This document shows, piece by piece, positions 23,666 through 37,700 of a stretch of DNA of 64,000 nucleotides. Below the pieces are notes generated by a model that was not told the DNA's origin, made no database searches, and saw only the letters and a list, made by a program, of their open reading frames with translations. Source of the DNA: Ascaris suum (lineage: Eukaryota > Nematoda > Chromadorea > Rhabditida > Ascarididae); the NCBI GenBank assembly GCA_013433145.1, contig CM024173.1:6840322-6904321 (forward strand), in the 5' to 3' direction. Position 1 is the first letter of the stretch; each line of letters starts with the position of its first letter. A program made the translations under genes and the position numbers.

Positions 23666-26600
23666 TATTTGCTAGTGATGATCCAATCATTTTAGAGTAC
23701 ATGAAATTATATCATCTCATGCTTTGTTATTTCATAGAATGGAACTGATTCCTGGATCAGCTCATCCCATTTTTATGCTCATAGTGTGCCTTCATCCATT
23801 TGAAGTTAACATATTCCAGAGGGAAGGAATTTGAAAGGTCCTTCAAATTTTCTAAGAAGCTCTCTGTATAATTAGAAATTCATGAAAACGATTTCTTTTA
23901 GAGTCTCCAAGTACGAACAACTTTTTTTCATTCTGAGCAAATAATTAAACTGCAAAACAATAAATTTTTGTCGTTTCCATGAAATTTGCACAAAAATTCC
24001 ACACAAAAAAGCGTTTATCCGTTTGTGCTTCGACCTTTGCAAATGAAAATATTCACACCGTTCGGTGCACATAACATGAGCAAATTTTAGTGAAATTTTG
24101 TTCAGGTGTGAGGTATTTCATAAATAAATTTGGCATCGCAGTAATTTATCGGGTATTTTGTGTTTTTCTCTCACGATCGCCGTCTCATCAATTTGCATAA
24201 TATTTGATGATTTCGTTATTTGCTTACTAGTTGCATAAAATATAATTAATTATCTCTCTGCTACATATCTTTATATGAAATGGAGTACTGCGTTGTTGTT
24301 GTGCTCAAAATGCCTTTTTCTAATTGTTTCTAATTTCTAACTGAGCGTTAATAAAGGTGTCGAATTGAACGAAATTGCTGCTTGTTTCAGTATCGGAAAT
24401 GCATTCACCTCTTTTTACCTCAACAACTATCACTCTATAATCAGATCGTGTTTGTGTGCAGTGCTTAACTGCTCCCTCTTTCCCCACACGATAATTACTT
24501 GAGGCATTTTGTTCGCACTTTTCAAGCGGAATTTCCTCTTTTTGCGTTTGTTGATTCAACAGATGTTTTCGTTATCGTTTTAGTACCACCATACAGAAGT
24601 GTTGTTCGTCGCTTTGCAGTTGTGTTCACGCCTTTCACAATTAAAATGATTTCAAAATTATGTGCACCCACACGACAACACTCTCAAATTTCGTTCCATT
24701 GTGACGCCTGCTTTCTCTTCGCTGTCACTATGGGAGCGCTCTTTCGGTGTCCCCTAAATATTGATTTACTAAAGCACAAAAAACGTCAAATAATGACGAC
24801 GGCCCTTTCCAGTATATTATTTTGTTATCTGTGGTTATCCACCTAGATGAAACTGAATGCATGTTTCTTGTTCAATGCAGCTGAATTATTCCACAAAATA
24901 TTTGCACTCTGTACGCACAATGGGATGCATTCATATCGAGGCACGCTGTCGCTCCAAAGACGAGTGAGTTGAACGCAGCAAACATGTCGCATAGTTGTCT
25001 GATGAAAACTCTAAAAATGACGTAATTCGCGGTACGTCTTTAACGATGAATCTGACAGCATCGAGCAACATCGGACGAAAGAATGGTGCAAGAAGTTGAG
25101 GAAAACTTGAATTATGACTCTAGTAAGCAAAGAGATGGGTCTCACTGGGGAGATAAGTATGCCAGAGGAACTGCTCATTGACGTCGCTTTAAGAATGGGG
25201 ATACTTTTGACTTACGAGGATGCATGGGTGCATGTCTCTTCTGAAAAACAATATTAGACAGTGCTTTCAATCTCCAATTTTCAATGGCGAATCATTTGCA
25301 TGGAAATGCAGAAGCATTTTATCGATTTTTCGTTTCGAAAGTTTTCCAGTTGCCTTGTTTCCTTAATTGACGGCCATAATAGAAAATGAGTTTGTCTCGG
25401 GTTGACATGGTGGCTGTATTCATGTATGGATGTGACGAATGGCGATGCCCGCATGCATGAGTCGTCGAGATAAATAAAACCGTGTCAAGGTCTGTGTTCT
25501 TTGCATTGCCCAATCGTTTCCGCGCACACCGCATTACAGCAGCACTCAACTCAGTCCAACTATGTCTCCTTCTCTCAGTCAATCTTTATTCCATTCCCAT
25601 CAAATGTGTGATCGATTCCCTTGTCCAATTTTTACTAGCAGAAATCGATGCTCTTTTGTATAGATGTACCATTTTAAAGACGTATTTTCGGACGAACTTA
25701 CGAGAATTTTCCGATTTAAAAAATGGAAATTCCTTTAGAAGGGAAAACTCGCTGGGAGTTTTCAATTTTGGGCGACACTGATCTGTCGAAAATTGCTTAT
25801 TGATTGATTGGCAAAAAATCGAACTGAGCGGAAATAACATTCCTTAAAAATGTAACTGCAGAGAAGCAAATGGAATAGTACATTGCCGTGTTTCATTAAA
25901 ATCTTTTTCTCTTCCCTCGGGAATCATGCTCATTACCTGATAACACAGATGTTTTGGTGAATGAAAGTCGCTAGCCATGCTCAGTTACCTTCAATAAAAC
26001 CCTGTCGGTTCAAGGTTCATTTTCCCTCACTTCAACCTTCAATTTAATCCTCAGTCGAAAACGCGGTCGGAAACCCCTCGCTGTATGTCTAATCCTACAT
26101 CAATGGTACCTATAAATGCGCTTACAATCTTCGTAAATGGACTCTACATAAACTGTTTTATTTATTTTTATCAGCAGTTTAATCTTATATGGCTTGAACA
26201 GCAGGACCTAATATGCAGTGAATTTGAAAATAAGTAATATGCGGACGGGGGAGGGGGTTCTTCTGAAGTGAAGGATCAGGTTGAGCCGGGGGTTTTCCTC
26301 ATCTGCTGTCACCCGAAGTGTATTTATTAAACGACCGTAAAAACCCTCCTTCAGTAAGCGGGTTAGGTTGCAGATTAAGTAATTAGCTGTCAGGTTGTCA
26401 TTCGTCTGTGTCCGCGTTGGCTGATGGTGATTCGCCTATCGAAAATTGCCATTATAAGTGACGCATGTGGTAGCTCTAGAGCCCACCTCGATATGCCTTT
26501 CCCGCTGACGTTAATAACCGATGCGCGACCACCTGCTGAATGACTTCCATGCTCTCTTTATGACACTGGCACGTACTATCACTAAGCCACTAGCCACCCC

Positions 26601-26872
26601 GTAAGCCGCTCTTTCCTATTTTTTGGTTATTCAGTCACTATTTTCTTTCACTGAACTATTTTGTTTACCAACACTCTTCATCTAATAAAGTCTATGTGAG
26701 GTGCTTATATTATTCTCTTTATTGAAATACTATAGATAAATTTTACGTACACGTAGATTCCTATAAATTGAAGATTTCGATAAATCATGTGTGCAATTTT
26801 ACAATTAAACACCGAGCTTGCAAGTTGTGTATGCATGTGTGCATTTGCTTATTTATTTATTTATTTTTATTT

Positions 26873-27018
<146 letters not shown>

Positions 27019-29470
27019 TCCATTATTTATGCCTCATTCTTTTTCGCTAATTTCTGTTTTTTCTCTTGCATCACCTCAGATGTTTCACTTATTTATCTTG
27101 CTATACGAAAACTATTTTCCAAGTTCTGCAAATTAATAAAGCGTTGATAAGATTCTCCTTTATCATTCGCATCTCTTTGGGATTATCCTCAAACTACCAC
27201 AATCCGAATGCCTATACTCGCTGCATTTTCCAACTTTGCAGCATAAAGTGCCAAACTGATTGTATTTCCGCGGGGGTTGTTGTTCTCGGCGAATACCAAG
27301 CTGTTTCAAGCATTTCGACGTGCAAATGAACTCTCTCAAGTGCGACCTAATTCCAGCCTGTAGTTTTCGATAGTTTGGAATTATTCCCTTCACCGCGACC
27401 CAACGTGAAAATTCACTCGGTACCTTGTCTTCTTTCGCATTTCGCATTTCACTGTCTACAGCACTGTACTATTAGATTAGATTCCAACTCACTGATCTCG
27501 CAAATTTGTAAGTGCTTGAAATAGAGATTTGAAGGCGTGTCATTTTTTGAACATCTGCAATTCGTTTTGACTGAAAATTCATTGAGGCTTCCGGAAGATT
27601 AAGTTACTTCTTTTGTAAAGCTAGAGATTTTTTGTGCCTGCGAACATCTTTCAATGCACACTCGGTAAGACTGCTGCGTTTTTTGAACGCCTGCTGATAG
27701 ATTCGTTGGATCATGAATAGTGAATGAGTGAAATTACATCGGTGGGCTGGCGTAGCGCAAACACTAAGGCTAAACGTTCAGCTAATGGTCAAAAGTGGAT
27801 AATAACGAGATGGTCGTGCCAGTTGTATTTCATAAAGTGCAACACCGGTCTAACACTATTTTTTATTGCTCTCTTTATTGAAATGTGTGGAATGGAATCC
27901 TTCAAAGAATTTGCATACTTGAGGCCACATAACTCATAAGCAATTTTAATTCAAAGAACAAAAGTTTTTTTGATCTTCTTTTGCCTTCCCCAGAATACAA
28001 CCTTAATTACTCCCGTCCGTACAACACCTCTGCCTTAGGCGTCTGTCTTAAAATGCAAAATCTCTTATGAATACTTCATTATTTATCACTCGCACTTTGA
28101 ATACTTTCGACGTGCGTACCACATGATATACAGTCGCATAGATTGCATCCAAGAGCTCATTGTGTGCTTAATTTATTATAAACTGCGTACTTGAGCACAG
28201 TGAAGATTTGACTGAAAGTACTTTTCGAGGTTATCTCACTTCGTCAGTATAATGTTGCTATTCTACTTTAGATTCACAAAGCACCCATTATTACCGAATT
28301 GTCCCTTTTATTACTGCAAAGTTCCTTCAAATCGTTTAATGTCTGCACAACTGTGTGGTCACTCTGTGTAAAAACTTTTAATTAAAATTATCGCTCTTTG
28401 AGGTGATTCCTTTTTCTAAAATTGCACATTTCGACTAAAACAGTTGCATTTTAACGTGCTCAATGTGTATTATTGTTTGTAAAAAACGAAGGAATTTCTT
28501 ACTATCATCCCCATATTGTCGCAATATATTTCACTTATTGTTATACATTTTTGCAAAGTTGGCTTGTAAAGGTGCACGGCAACTGTCAAACGTCTTATTG
28601 TTTGCATTTTTGCATGTCTATCCGTCTGCCTACCGTTTCGATCTAGCTAATGACTCTCCAAGATTCAATGACTATAATATAATGGAAGTGTGACTCCATA
28701 TATAATTTTTTGCTGACCCGTTAATTTGTGAATGAACCATTTATTTAATTTTGTGCAAAAACTGGCGCCGACCAAGCTGCATATAAAACCACTCGAATCA
28801 TAAAACGCATAAAAACGAACCGTTTATGACAGATTAATATAGTTTAGAATGCATGTTTAAATGCAACCATTCTACATATTTCGTTATTTTTTGCTAAACC
28901 GCGGGTGTGGCTGGTCTAATAGGCGGTATGCAGAGTGAGGCATTGTGGCATTTTCTTCACCATACTAGTTTTGGGACGATTTATTCTGCTATAATTGGCC
29001 TTATCGATCCCTCTCACACCGCTTTCAGCAGTCTCACTATTAAGGGCAACGAATCGTCACTGATGGTCAAAATGTTCGGTTTATTTTGTCACGTAATGGT
29101 GACTCAAATAAATATCATTTCTCACTGCAATACACAAGTGCACTTTGATGAAGAAATCACCGAAAATATTCTTACGAAAGAAATCCAATAAGCATGTCTT
29201 ATTGTGTGAAACATCACTGTCACCTAACCTATGCATCATCTATTGGTGTTTGCATCAAGCAATGGGGAATAATGGGCGCAAAAATAAATTTTTCTAAGAG
29301 TCAAAACCGGAGCTTCAAAAAAGCCTCAACTCCGGAATTTTTGAACTAGAACTGGGATGCCGATGTAATCCTAGCGAACGCATCTAATCTTAAAATCGGA
29401 ACTGCAATTCCAATATCAGCAGGAGCTCTGTGATCTCGGCACAGCGACTCCGGCACAGTTGTAATAAATA

Positions 29471-29984
29471 CAGGGTCGAGCAGAAGTAGCAGTGTGTCAT
29501 TTATGGAGATATAAACAACACTGCGAATTTTTAACCTTTTTGGAAAATTACAAAAAAATTCAACTTGAAAGAGTCGTAGTAATTAAAATACAATGGACAC
29601 GATCAAAGCAATTCCTCATAAGTGCCATGGAACTGAATGCACTTTTCGGCATAAAACACTTCTGATTCTGGACTACGGCCGTCCGCTGCGAGTGCATTCT
29701 CAACAGTACCTCTTTCTTCAAAATTACTGGCAGCAATCTTGATCATTCTGGAATCCCACGGTGACGTGAAGAAGTTCTCTTGCAACTGTCTTGCAACTTC
29801 GACGATGTTGTCATATATTTGGGATGAAGCTTCGCCATCAAAATGCTCTCTTGTAGTGAGTGACCGGTGAAGCTTATCACGTCTTAAAGTTGAGAATCTT
29901 TTATACTATCAAATTTAAAAAAAGCTGTCATGAAACGCGGAAGCGTAACGAAGCTTAGCACACCGCTACTTCCGGGTCATCCTG
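29471..29984. mobile_element. Mariner-type non-autonomous element (MITE), 514 bp
   Basis: Imperfect terminal inverted repeats of about 30 nt: the left end reads CAGGGTCGAGCAGAAGTAGC and the right end, reverse-complemented, reads CAGGATGACCCGGAAGTAGC. Both continue into a GTGTG motif. The element is flanked by TA on each side (29469-29470 and 29985-29986), the Tc1/mariner target-site duplication. The TACAGG(G/A) ends are typical of nematode mariner-like elements. The interior has only a ~60-codon minus frame (29603-29785) and no recognisable transposase, so it must have moved in trans. Confidence 0.7.
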
Positions 29985-31748
29985 TACATTAATAAAAGTA
30001 TAACAACTATTATAACTGTGTGTTCAACATTTCAATGAAAATAGCGATAATAATTTTGTTATCGTTAATATTACTGTTGTCACTGCTATTGTCAGTATTG
30101 TTACTTCTGTTATTTACTATTAAACTGCTGATGAAATTGATGAGGAAATATTCGTGATGAATTTGTGTTTGTTTTTTACTGCATCAGTGATATTGACAAC
30201 TAAGTGAATCCTATAGTTTTTCATTAGAACTTAGACAATCAACAAAAGGTGATCGATAAGAAATCGAGCTTTCTTTTCTCAGTTTCTACTGATGCGTGAA
30301 GAATACACAAGTCTTCTGCAATGACAAGCGAATGCGTTTGATTGTCCTTCGAATGCAAACGATCCGCTCTAAAGGAGCACAAAAATTCGCTGTTGTGAGG
30401 TTTGTGCGAGGCGCTTCAGTGACCTCCGTGATGGTGGGGTTATGATCACTCGACGCCTTCTCCACTCGCCTGGTTGACTCAGCGACAACCATGTTTAGCT
30501 GACCTCATTTGACGGCACTTCGCTCATGCGATACAATCCATCATCCATAACTTCTGTTGCTCTCATATGCCATTTCCGCTTATTTCATGATCGCTCTTGC
30601 GAATAACGATTGCATCACTCCCATGTTTAAAGTTGATATTCCTTTTGTCAATTTTTGCAAGAAACTTAATTTGTGATATGCTCTCTATGCGCATAATATG
30701 CTTAATAGTTCTAAGTTGGAAACCACTGAAGCTGGAGTTACGGGATGTGGCTTGTACCCCATATAGTACAGGATGTTCCTGTACCACCCTTCGAGTTTAC
30801 TCAAATATTTCCCTAGATTTCATAGATATATGCTTAGAAATTCTTCATGTTTATAGAGGATTTTATAGCCATCGATCCGAAAGAACCTTCTCTATCCAGA
30901 AATTTCATATGAGCGATCGGTTAGCTATAAAAAGAATATGTTATGTGCTTATTATTCGTTGGGAAGTTATGACTGACTTGATGGTCAGAGTTGCAAAAGC
31001 GCCTTGAGGTATCAATCTCTGTGACATTTACACTTCTCTGAATATTCCACTGAAAAATCACCATGTTTTCATCCCACAGTTATTAGATGAAAAAGTGCAC
31101 ATCTTTTTTCACTCATTTTCTAGTATCATTTATGAGCTCAACTGCTTAGATTCATCATTGAGATCTTCGCGTTTCTAATTCCGTTTATCACCTTCGGAGC
31201 CGATGATGTGAAAAGTAAATTTCAGCGCCATGTGGCACATCTTCCTTCTACTCTTGCAAATGGTAACCACATCCACTTCCGGTTGGTTTCAACTTCCACT
31301 TCAATCTGTATAGATTAAGAAAAATATAATTTATAATTTACTTTTTAAATACGTTCCCTGCTTTCCCTTCGGAAACTCTCCCTCCGTTTTCATTGCAAAT
31401 CTTGTCTTCAATAGGAATGCAAATTTTTGAGCAAAATTGATTTGTTGCTTCTGGAATTTCTGCAATAACAACATAAATCAGCCGAATGATATTGAATTTT
31501 GAACGTGTACCTTTTTTCCCGTGGTTCATGACCCTTTCACTGAACGCATCAAACGTTCCTCATGACTGAGACGTAGGTGTTCTTTATCCTCTACCTTGAT
31601 CGGCTGTTCGTCACAATACGCTGTGGATGCTGTTTAAGCCATTATGGTTGTAGTGCTAATATCTTTCAAGTTCTTTATAGCTGGACAACTTAAATACACG
31701 CGCAATAAGTTTCGAGCGCTTTCCGCTTCATGATTGTATAATTTACAG

Positions 31749-34700
31749 CGCATAAATGTAACCCTATCTACGTTCGATGGCCACGAGTGAAGGTGGTGTT
31801 CGGTGCAAGGGCAGAAGGACCCTACTCGTTAATGGCATGTAGAAGCGCTTGCACTAGTGAAGAAGATCCGATGAGAAGCGGCAATGAAATGCAGTGCTCC
31901 GGGTACGACGTTTTCTATTGGTGAAAGGGTTCTTTTAATAGTAAAGGAAGAATTAAGGCATAGGATATGAATTCTGGCAGTCTGTTGCCGGAAACATATG
32001 CAACAAAGCTATATTTGCTTATGCAAAACTAAGCAGGTAAATGTGAAGTTTCTGAGTAACCAACTTCACGAATGATGCTTACTGTGTATAAATGTCAGAA
32101 AAACAGTAAGCATGAACCGCTGCCATCTCTTAATATAATGCGGCAGATGGGGTCTCTACAGGAAGTAGAGTTTTCATAAAAAAGAACTAGCGCATTGTTG
32201 ATGGTGAATTGTTCCGTAAATTTTAATGATATCATCAGTGCTTTGCATGAAACAGATAAGGGCTGACTAATCGATTAAGAAGAAAGGGAGAGGAGGATTT
32301 CGAAATGTTACAGATTCAAATTACAGAAAAAAAACTATAGGCTTTAGTTGTCGCGATCTTTGACGACTGGGTTGCGACCGCATTGCGTCAGCACCAATGA
32401 TAGCATCAACCGCACAAAAACTCTAGGTTCAATCAGCGAGAAGGACCGAGTGATTATGCACATCACTGTCAGCTCTATCAGGCAGATCAACTGCAACATG
32501 TCGATGGTTTTGTTGAAGCCGATGACCGTTATTCATTTTATTGGAAGTATTGTGTTCATTGTAAGTTCTCTTTTTCTTGCCATAATCGTTATAGCCGTCT
32601 TCGCTTGTTTAACCTTATTAATGCTTTATGTTAAACTTTATAGTTGTAGAACAGCAAAATAATCGCGTCATCGAACACTTAAAAAACTGTACTATAGCTC
32701 TGCTATTTTTTATAGTGAGCGTTATCGTTATCTTCGCCCTTACCTATCGCAAGATTCTATGTGAGAACGATAAACAGCAAATGTTAAAATAGTCAGTGAT
32801 TTTCATTTGCTTATCGTTTCAATAGCAATTGGCTCTATCAAGTTGAGCGCACATCTCCTTACAGCTTTCTAAACACTTTTAATCATAGACAGTTGTGCCC
32901 ACATCTCACATTCACAGCTTCCTTGCCTCCAATTTTGAATTCGCCCAAAGCGGGGTCACATCATTCCTACACTTCATCACTGAATCAAAGAATGCGGATA
33001 TAACAGCTGCTTTTGGTAGACGCAAAACTTGCCGATGGAAAATGGTTCATTATCAAGCATTTCAAATATGGATCCCCATATGACTGACCTCTGACACACG
33101 AGACTGAAACTACCCTCGTTTAGCTCAAAAGACGTGCTCAGGAGATTACGCATTTACCTTCCTTTCGGACCGATATATGGATTCACGTGAGGTGACACGT
33201 GTTGCGTATACGAGCTCACTGGAAGACTGCTTGAGTGCATGCTTGGATGAGAGTAACTTCGCGTGTAGAAGCGTATCGTTCAATCGTACCGATGGTGGAT
33301 GTCACCTATCACAACAGAATCAACTCAGCAAGCCGGCACTTCTCCGTATGAATAACAACCCGAACTTCCGCATTGACTATTATGAAAGCAACTGCTTCAA
33401 TAGTAAATTTTCGTCGTTTTTTTTTTCAAATTCACCGCCGTTATGGCTTTAAAGATTATTTAGCTAATGTTTGGATTCATAATTCTTTTAAACCTCTGAA
33501 GATATCGCAAATCGTTCCACGGTTATACCCCGACGTGGTAAAAGTAAAAAAGTTCTGTTACGTTCAGAGTAATGAGCTCAACGAAGAAAGCGACTAAAAA
33601 GCGCTCTTTTGCAAGACTGTTTTGTGAATGCGCATAGAAACCGATTGTTAGTGATGTGGATGCAAAAGTGCACTCGTTATTCATTGCCTTTTGCATGCTT
33701 CCGATCTTTTTACAAACAACACTGATATTACGAAAATAGTGCAAATATATAGATTTGCAAATGCGGTGAACACAGCAGCAAATATCATGGATTGAAAATG
33801 ATTAATAAAAAGCGCACAGTAATGCACTCGTGTTCAACCTATTTCAATTGTTAATAACTTCTTTTTCGAAGACCATTGATCAAATTGAAGGTTGACTTCG
33901 TTGGTGATTGTATTATCGAATGCACCACTAAAGTCTGCAACTCGAATTTCAGTGGTTCACGACCTTTACGCAAATACTTCATTGCTAGGGCGGTGTAACG
34001 GTGTCTTGCAAGTGCAAATTAGCGAAGGTGCTTCAGAAAGTGATTTATCGACTGGTTTTAGTTACAGATTCATTTGCGTTCGAATACGAATGCAAAGACG
34101 ATGGAATTCTTGTAAAAGTCGATTCGAAATATCCATATACCGGTGCGCTATATGGTCTCTACGATTTCTTCACATGCCGCGTTGAACCGAAGGATGCAAA
34201 GAGAATTGAATATTTCTTTCCTTCACCGACCGTATCCAAAAATTGCAGCGACAGCATACGCTATAAGGTTCGTCTCGTTTGTTTTAATAGTCGGAATTTT
34301 GTAATGTTTTGCTTCCGATCATCAGCTGTGAAATGAAAGTCATGGCTCGATTTACCTATTGCGATGCTTATGACTGCAGCAATGGGACTGCACCGTAATT
34401 CTAGTTTTGAAATCGGGAATTCCTATGCATTTTGCAGTTGCGGTTACAGTTCACTAACTCAGATCTCTATACCACGATCATGTCACCTTTTTCCTGAAGC
34501 TCCGACCTTGGTTCTTGGTAACTTCCTTCGACGTAGTCCTGTAGACATTATGCAAAGCAACTGATAGAATAAATTTTTGGTTGCTGCAATTCAAGATGCA
34601 CGTCAGCGGTCACAAAAGAAAAACAGCTGTCGCGGTTACTGCATACATGTTTCCTCAGTTGCTTGATAATGTCCAAGTTGAATGATATCCAGTGTTTTTC

Positions 34701-37700
34701 AACATCAGTGAATTGAATTTCACTTTTTTTTATACCTGACAGTTTTCGACAACGATCTTTTCCCGAAAAGGAGCATTGATATTTGAGGGAAATGATATGG
34801 TATTGGAAGTGGTACTTTCAACCGATGGCATCGAACCATTATATTTTATCACTCCGGACGATTTGACCTACCAGGCTCGATGTCCAATAAGAGAGGGCAA
34901 ATACCTCAGCCCCAATATTGACCTACTGCCCAACATTGAGAGGTAATCATTTTTGTTATAAAAATACTCTTAATTGCTAACTGCGAAGTTTTTGCTCCAA
35001 TAATTTCCAGTTTGCGACACTTTGCACTGACATATTTTTTGTATGTGTTGAGATCGTGAAATGAAATGGAACGGGAACGCTCACAGCACATTGTTATTTA
35101 TCATGCACAGAACTTCGGTGAAACTCACAATAAAGCCGAGGAAACGATTGAGAATTCAGGTGCAATATCTGTTGGATGCAAGTACCTTTCTTTGAACACT
35201 TAAAAACGAGCCGACTCCACGCATAGCTCGTGTGCACTTACTTCAAATCTACAAATTTCAGACCCTTTATGGCATTCAAAAATGCGAGACGCGAACGCAA
35301 AAGTTCTTCCCAAAGGTACAAAAGATACAAAATAGGCAAATGCAAATGTTGAATTTATCAAATCAGTAAGTAAACTGACTGCGCTGAGGGAAATTTTGCC
35401 ACCGTATTTGGTGGCAAAAATTTTCATTATCTATTCCCGTAGCTAAATAATTGCTATTCGATTATTCGGAGAGATATCGAATTCTTTATATTCCCGAGAC
35501 CACTGTTGACTAAATAGAAGTACTATGGAAGAATTCAATAGAAATTGAAATTGATGAGTCGGTCAAACCAATTACTATAACATTTGAAATGATGAGGTAC
35601 GGCTTCGATTGGTCTTTGACGGCTGATCGCAAATTCGACTGCTTGTTTCTTCGTTAAATAACTCTAACTGAAACTGCTGGAAGAGGCTTTTAGGAGAAAC
35701 TGTTCAGGTGCGTTCATTCCTTATTGAGACTGAATTTCTGGAGAAAGCATCATTTTAGCGCAAATTTAATCAAGGCCATTGGTACGTATAGAATTGGTAT
35801 ATGCAAGGTGGAAGTTTTTGAACAGGAACACTTTTAAAAATCCAGCAAACCAATGACACAAAATAAAAAAGGACGTATGGTTGGTGAATAATGCAAAAAA
35901 CAGCTGTTGAATAATGAAATAAGGATAATATGATTGGTGATTGGTGAATAACCAAAAAAAGGGCTGTGCACAATTCTTCGAAGATACTTTGGAATTGTCC
36001 GACACTCATAAGCCTAAAGCATCTTCTAATACGTGCATCTGGATCGCAGTAGTTTCGTTGCTTCTTTGGCGAAGCGTTCCCTTATATGAACTATTCAAAG
36101 TAGGCATTAGGCATCTCTCCCTTTCGTAGCCGCTGGATTCGCTTCATGTATTTCTGCAAAGTTGACGAAGTTGTTGGTCGAAGACCCGTATACCTAAGGG
36201 TCTCGTGTGGACTATCCAGGTGTCCTGGCAGCGGCTAGCCATTATGATTTGGATGTCTAAAGTAGACACTTTGATAAAGTTCGGGGATGCAAAGGATCGT
36301 TTTGAAGTTACTACGCTTAGTTGTTCGAAAAGTACTTGAAAGATTCAAAAGGAGTACATGCGATGACCATAGCCACTGTGGCTACCAGCGGAAACCATAG
36401 ATCCTTGCAGTGCAAGCGGTAGAGCTCTTCGCTCGACATTTTCTTTTGCTTTTCTGAAGTTAATGAAAGAAATTTGGGCTTGTGGAAAGGCGCTTCTTAC
36501 TGCATTGGTAACAGGAACTTCGAAATTTAAAGAGATCAATTCGAGCTCCACCCAAAGCTCCTCGATTAATTCAAAGGCACGGCAGTAGAATATGAGCACA
36601 TATCCACTTCTCTCAACTATGACGAGATGTGAAAGCACTATAAGAGAAACACTGAAAGTTGCATCATAGAACAGTTTATCCATCTGATGAGCCAATTAAG
36701 GTGCTGCAGCTTTCCGATGAAAACGATTTACTCATTTCTTCTTCAGGTTCATTGAGAAAAATTCCGAAAACTTTGAACAGAAAACTCGCTATAGTGGAAG
36801 ATTATTAGAACTAAAATGGCTGCAAAGCAATTTGATTTTGCTTCCTTCTGCGCTGAGCGATCAGGCTGATAGCATCTTTTGCTCACTTTCTTCCTTGAAC
36901 GGCCACAAAGAATCTTTGAATCGCATAGTTGAGGATTTGAGAAGGAAGCTCGGCAGCAGTCATGGCTCGCTGATTTGCGATAGCTTTCACTCCCTCGCAG
37001 CTTCGATGTACTTCCCTTCTTTGGCTGTACTGGTGCACATGAAACAGAACCCCGTCCCTGACAGCTGTGCTGTAAAGCCTAACTAAGCGTGACCATTCGA
37101 ATCGATCTACTTTGGAGTGTGCCAAAACTAGGGAACCGATCTACTTTCGCAGGGGCTAAAATTCCACCCCGTCTCTGCATTCATCGAAGAAGCGAATGCA
37201 TCCTGCGCTCTTTCGATTACGCCTCAAGTGAATCCAATCTGCCACTGAGGTGAATGAGCAAAGAGATTTCGGTGTGGGGTAGGGAAATTGCACTAAGGAA
37301 TCGAGGGGATCGTCTACATACCTATTTTGTAGAGCATCATTAATGACAGTAGAAAAGGCGTATCATGATAAGCGTGATAGGTAGGCGAATCAGAGAAAGT
37401 GAAGAAAGGCCAACACCCTGAAACAGTAGGCGATATCGTAGAATAGTTCGAACATCGCATAATAAATCACAAAAGCTAATTTCTTCCTCAAAACTTCAAT
37501 TAAAAACGTTTAAAGTTGCGGTTATTTAACGAAGAAACGATTTGATGCCACGGTATCCAACCGTCGGCGAAAATTCGACTCGGCAGTCAGTCGTCGGTGA
37601 TTAATCGAGTTGATTCAGAAATGACGATCATAAGAAATGTTATCCAACTTTCTAGTTTAATTTGCGTTTCTCTGTTTTATTATAAACTGTTTCTTTTCAT

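Noticed and set aside
30597..31007. 136-codon plus-strand ORF with a hydrophobic start
   Set aside because: It has no ATG at its start, no recognisable domain, atypical composition and no splice-site logic. The hydrophobic run is not clearly a signal peptide.
32498..32560. ATG followed by a hydrophobic stretch that looked like the signal-peptide exon of the PAN/ZP gene
   Set aside because: The same DNA read in another frame gives the second half of PAN1 (CQLYQADQLQ ... KYCVH), and that frame matches the splice phases on both sides.
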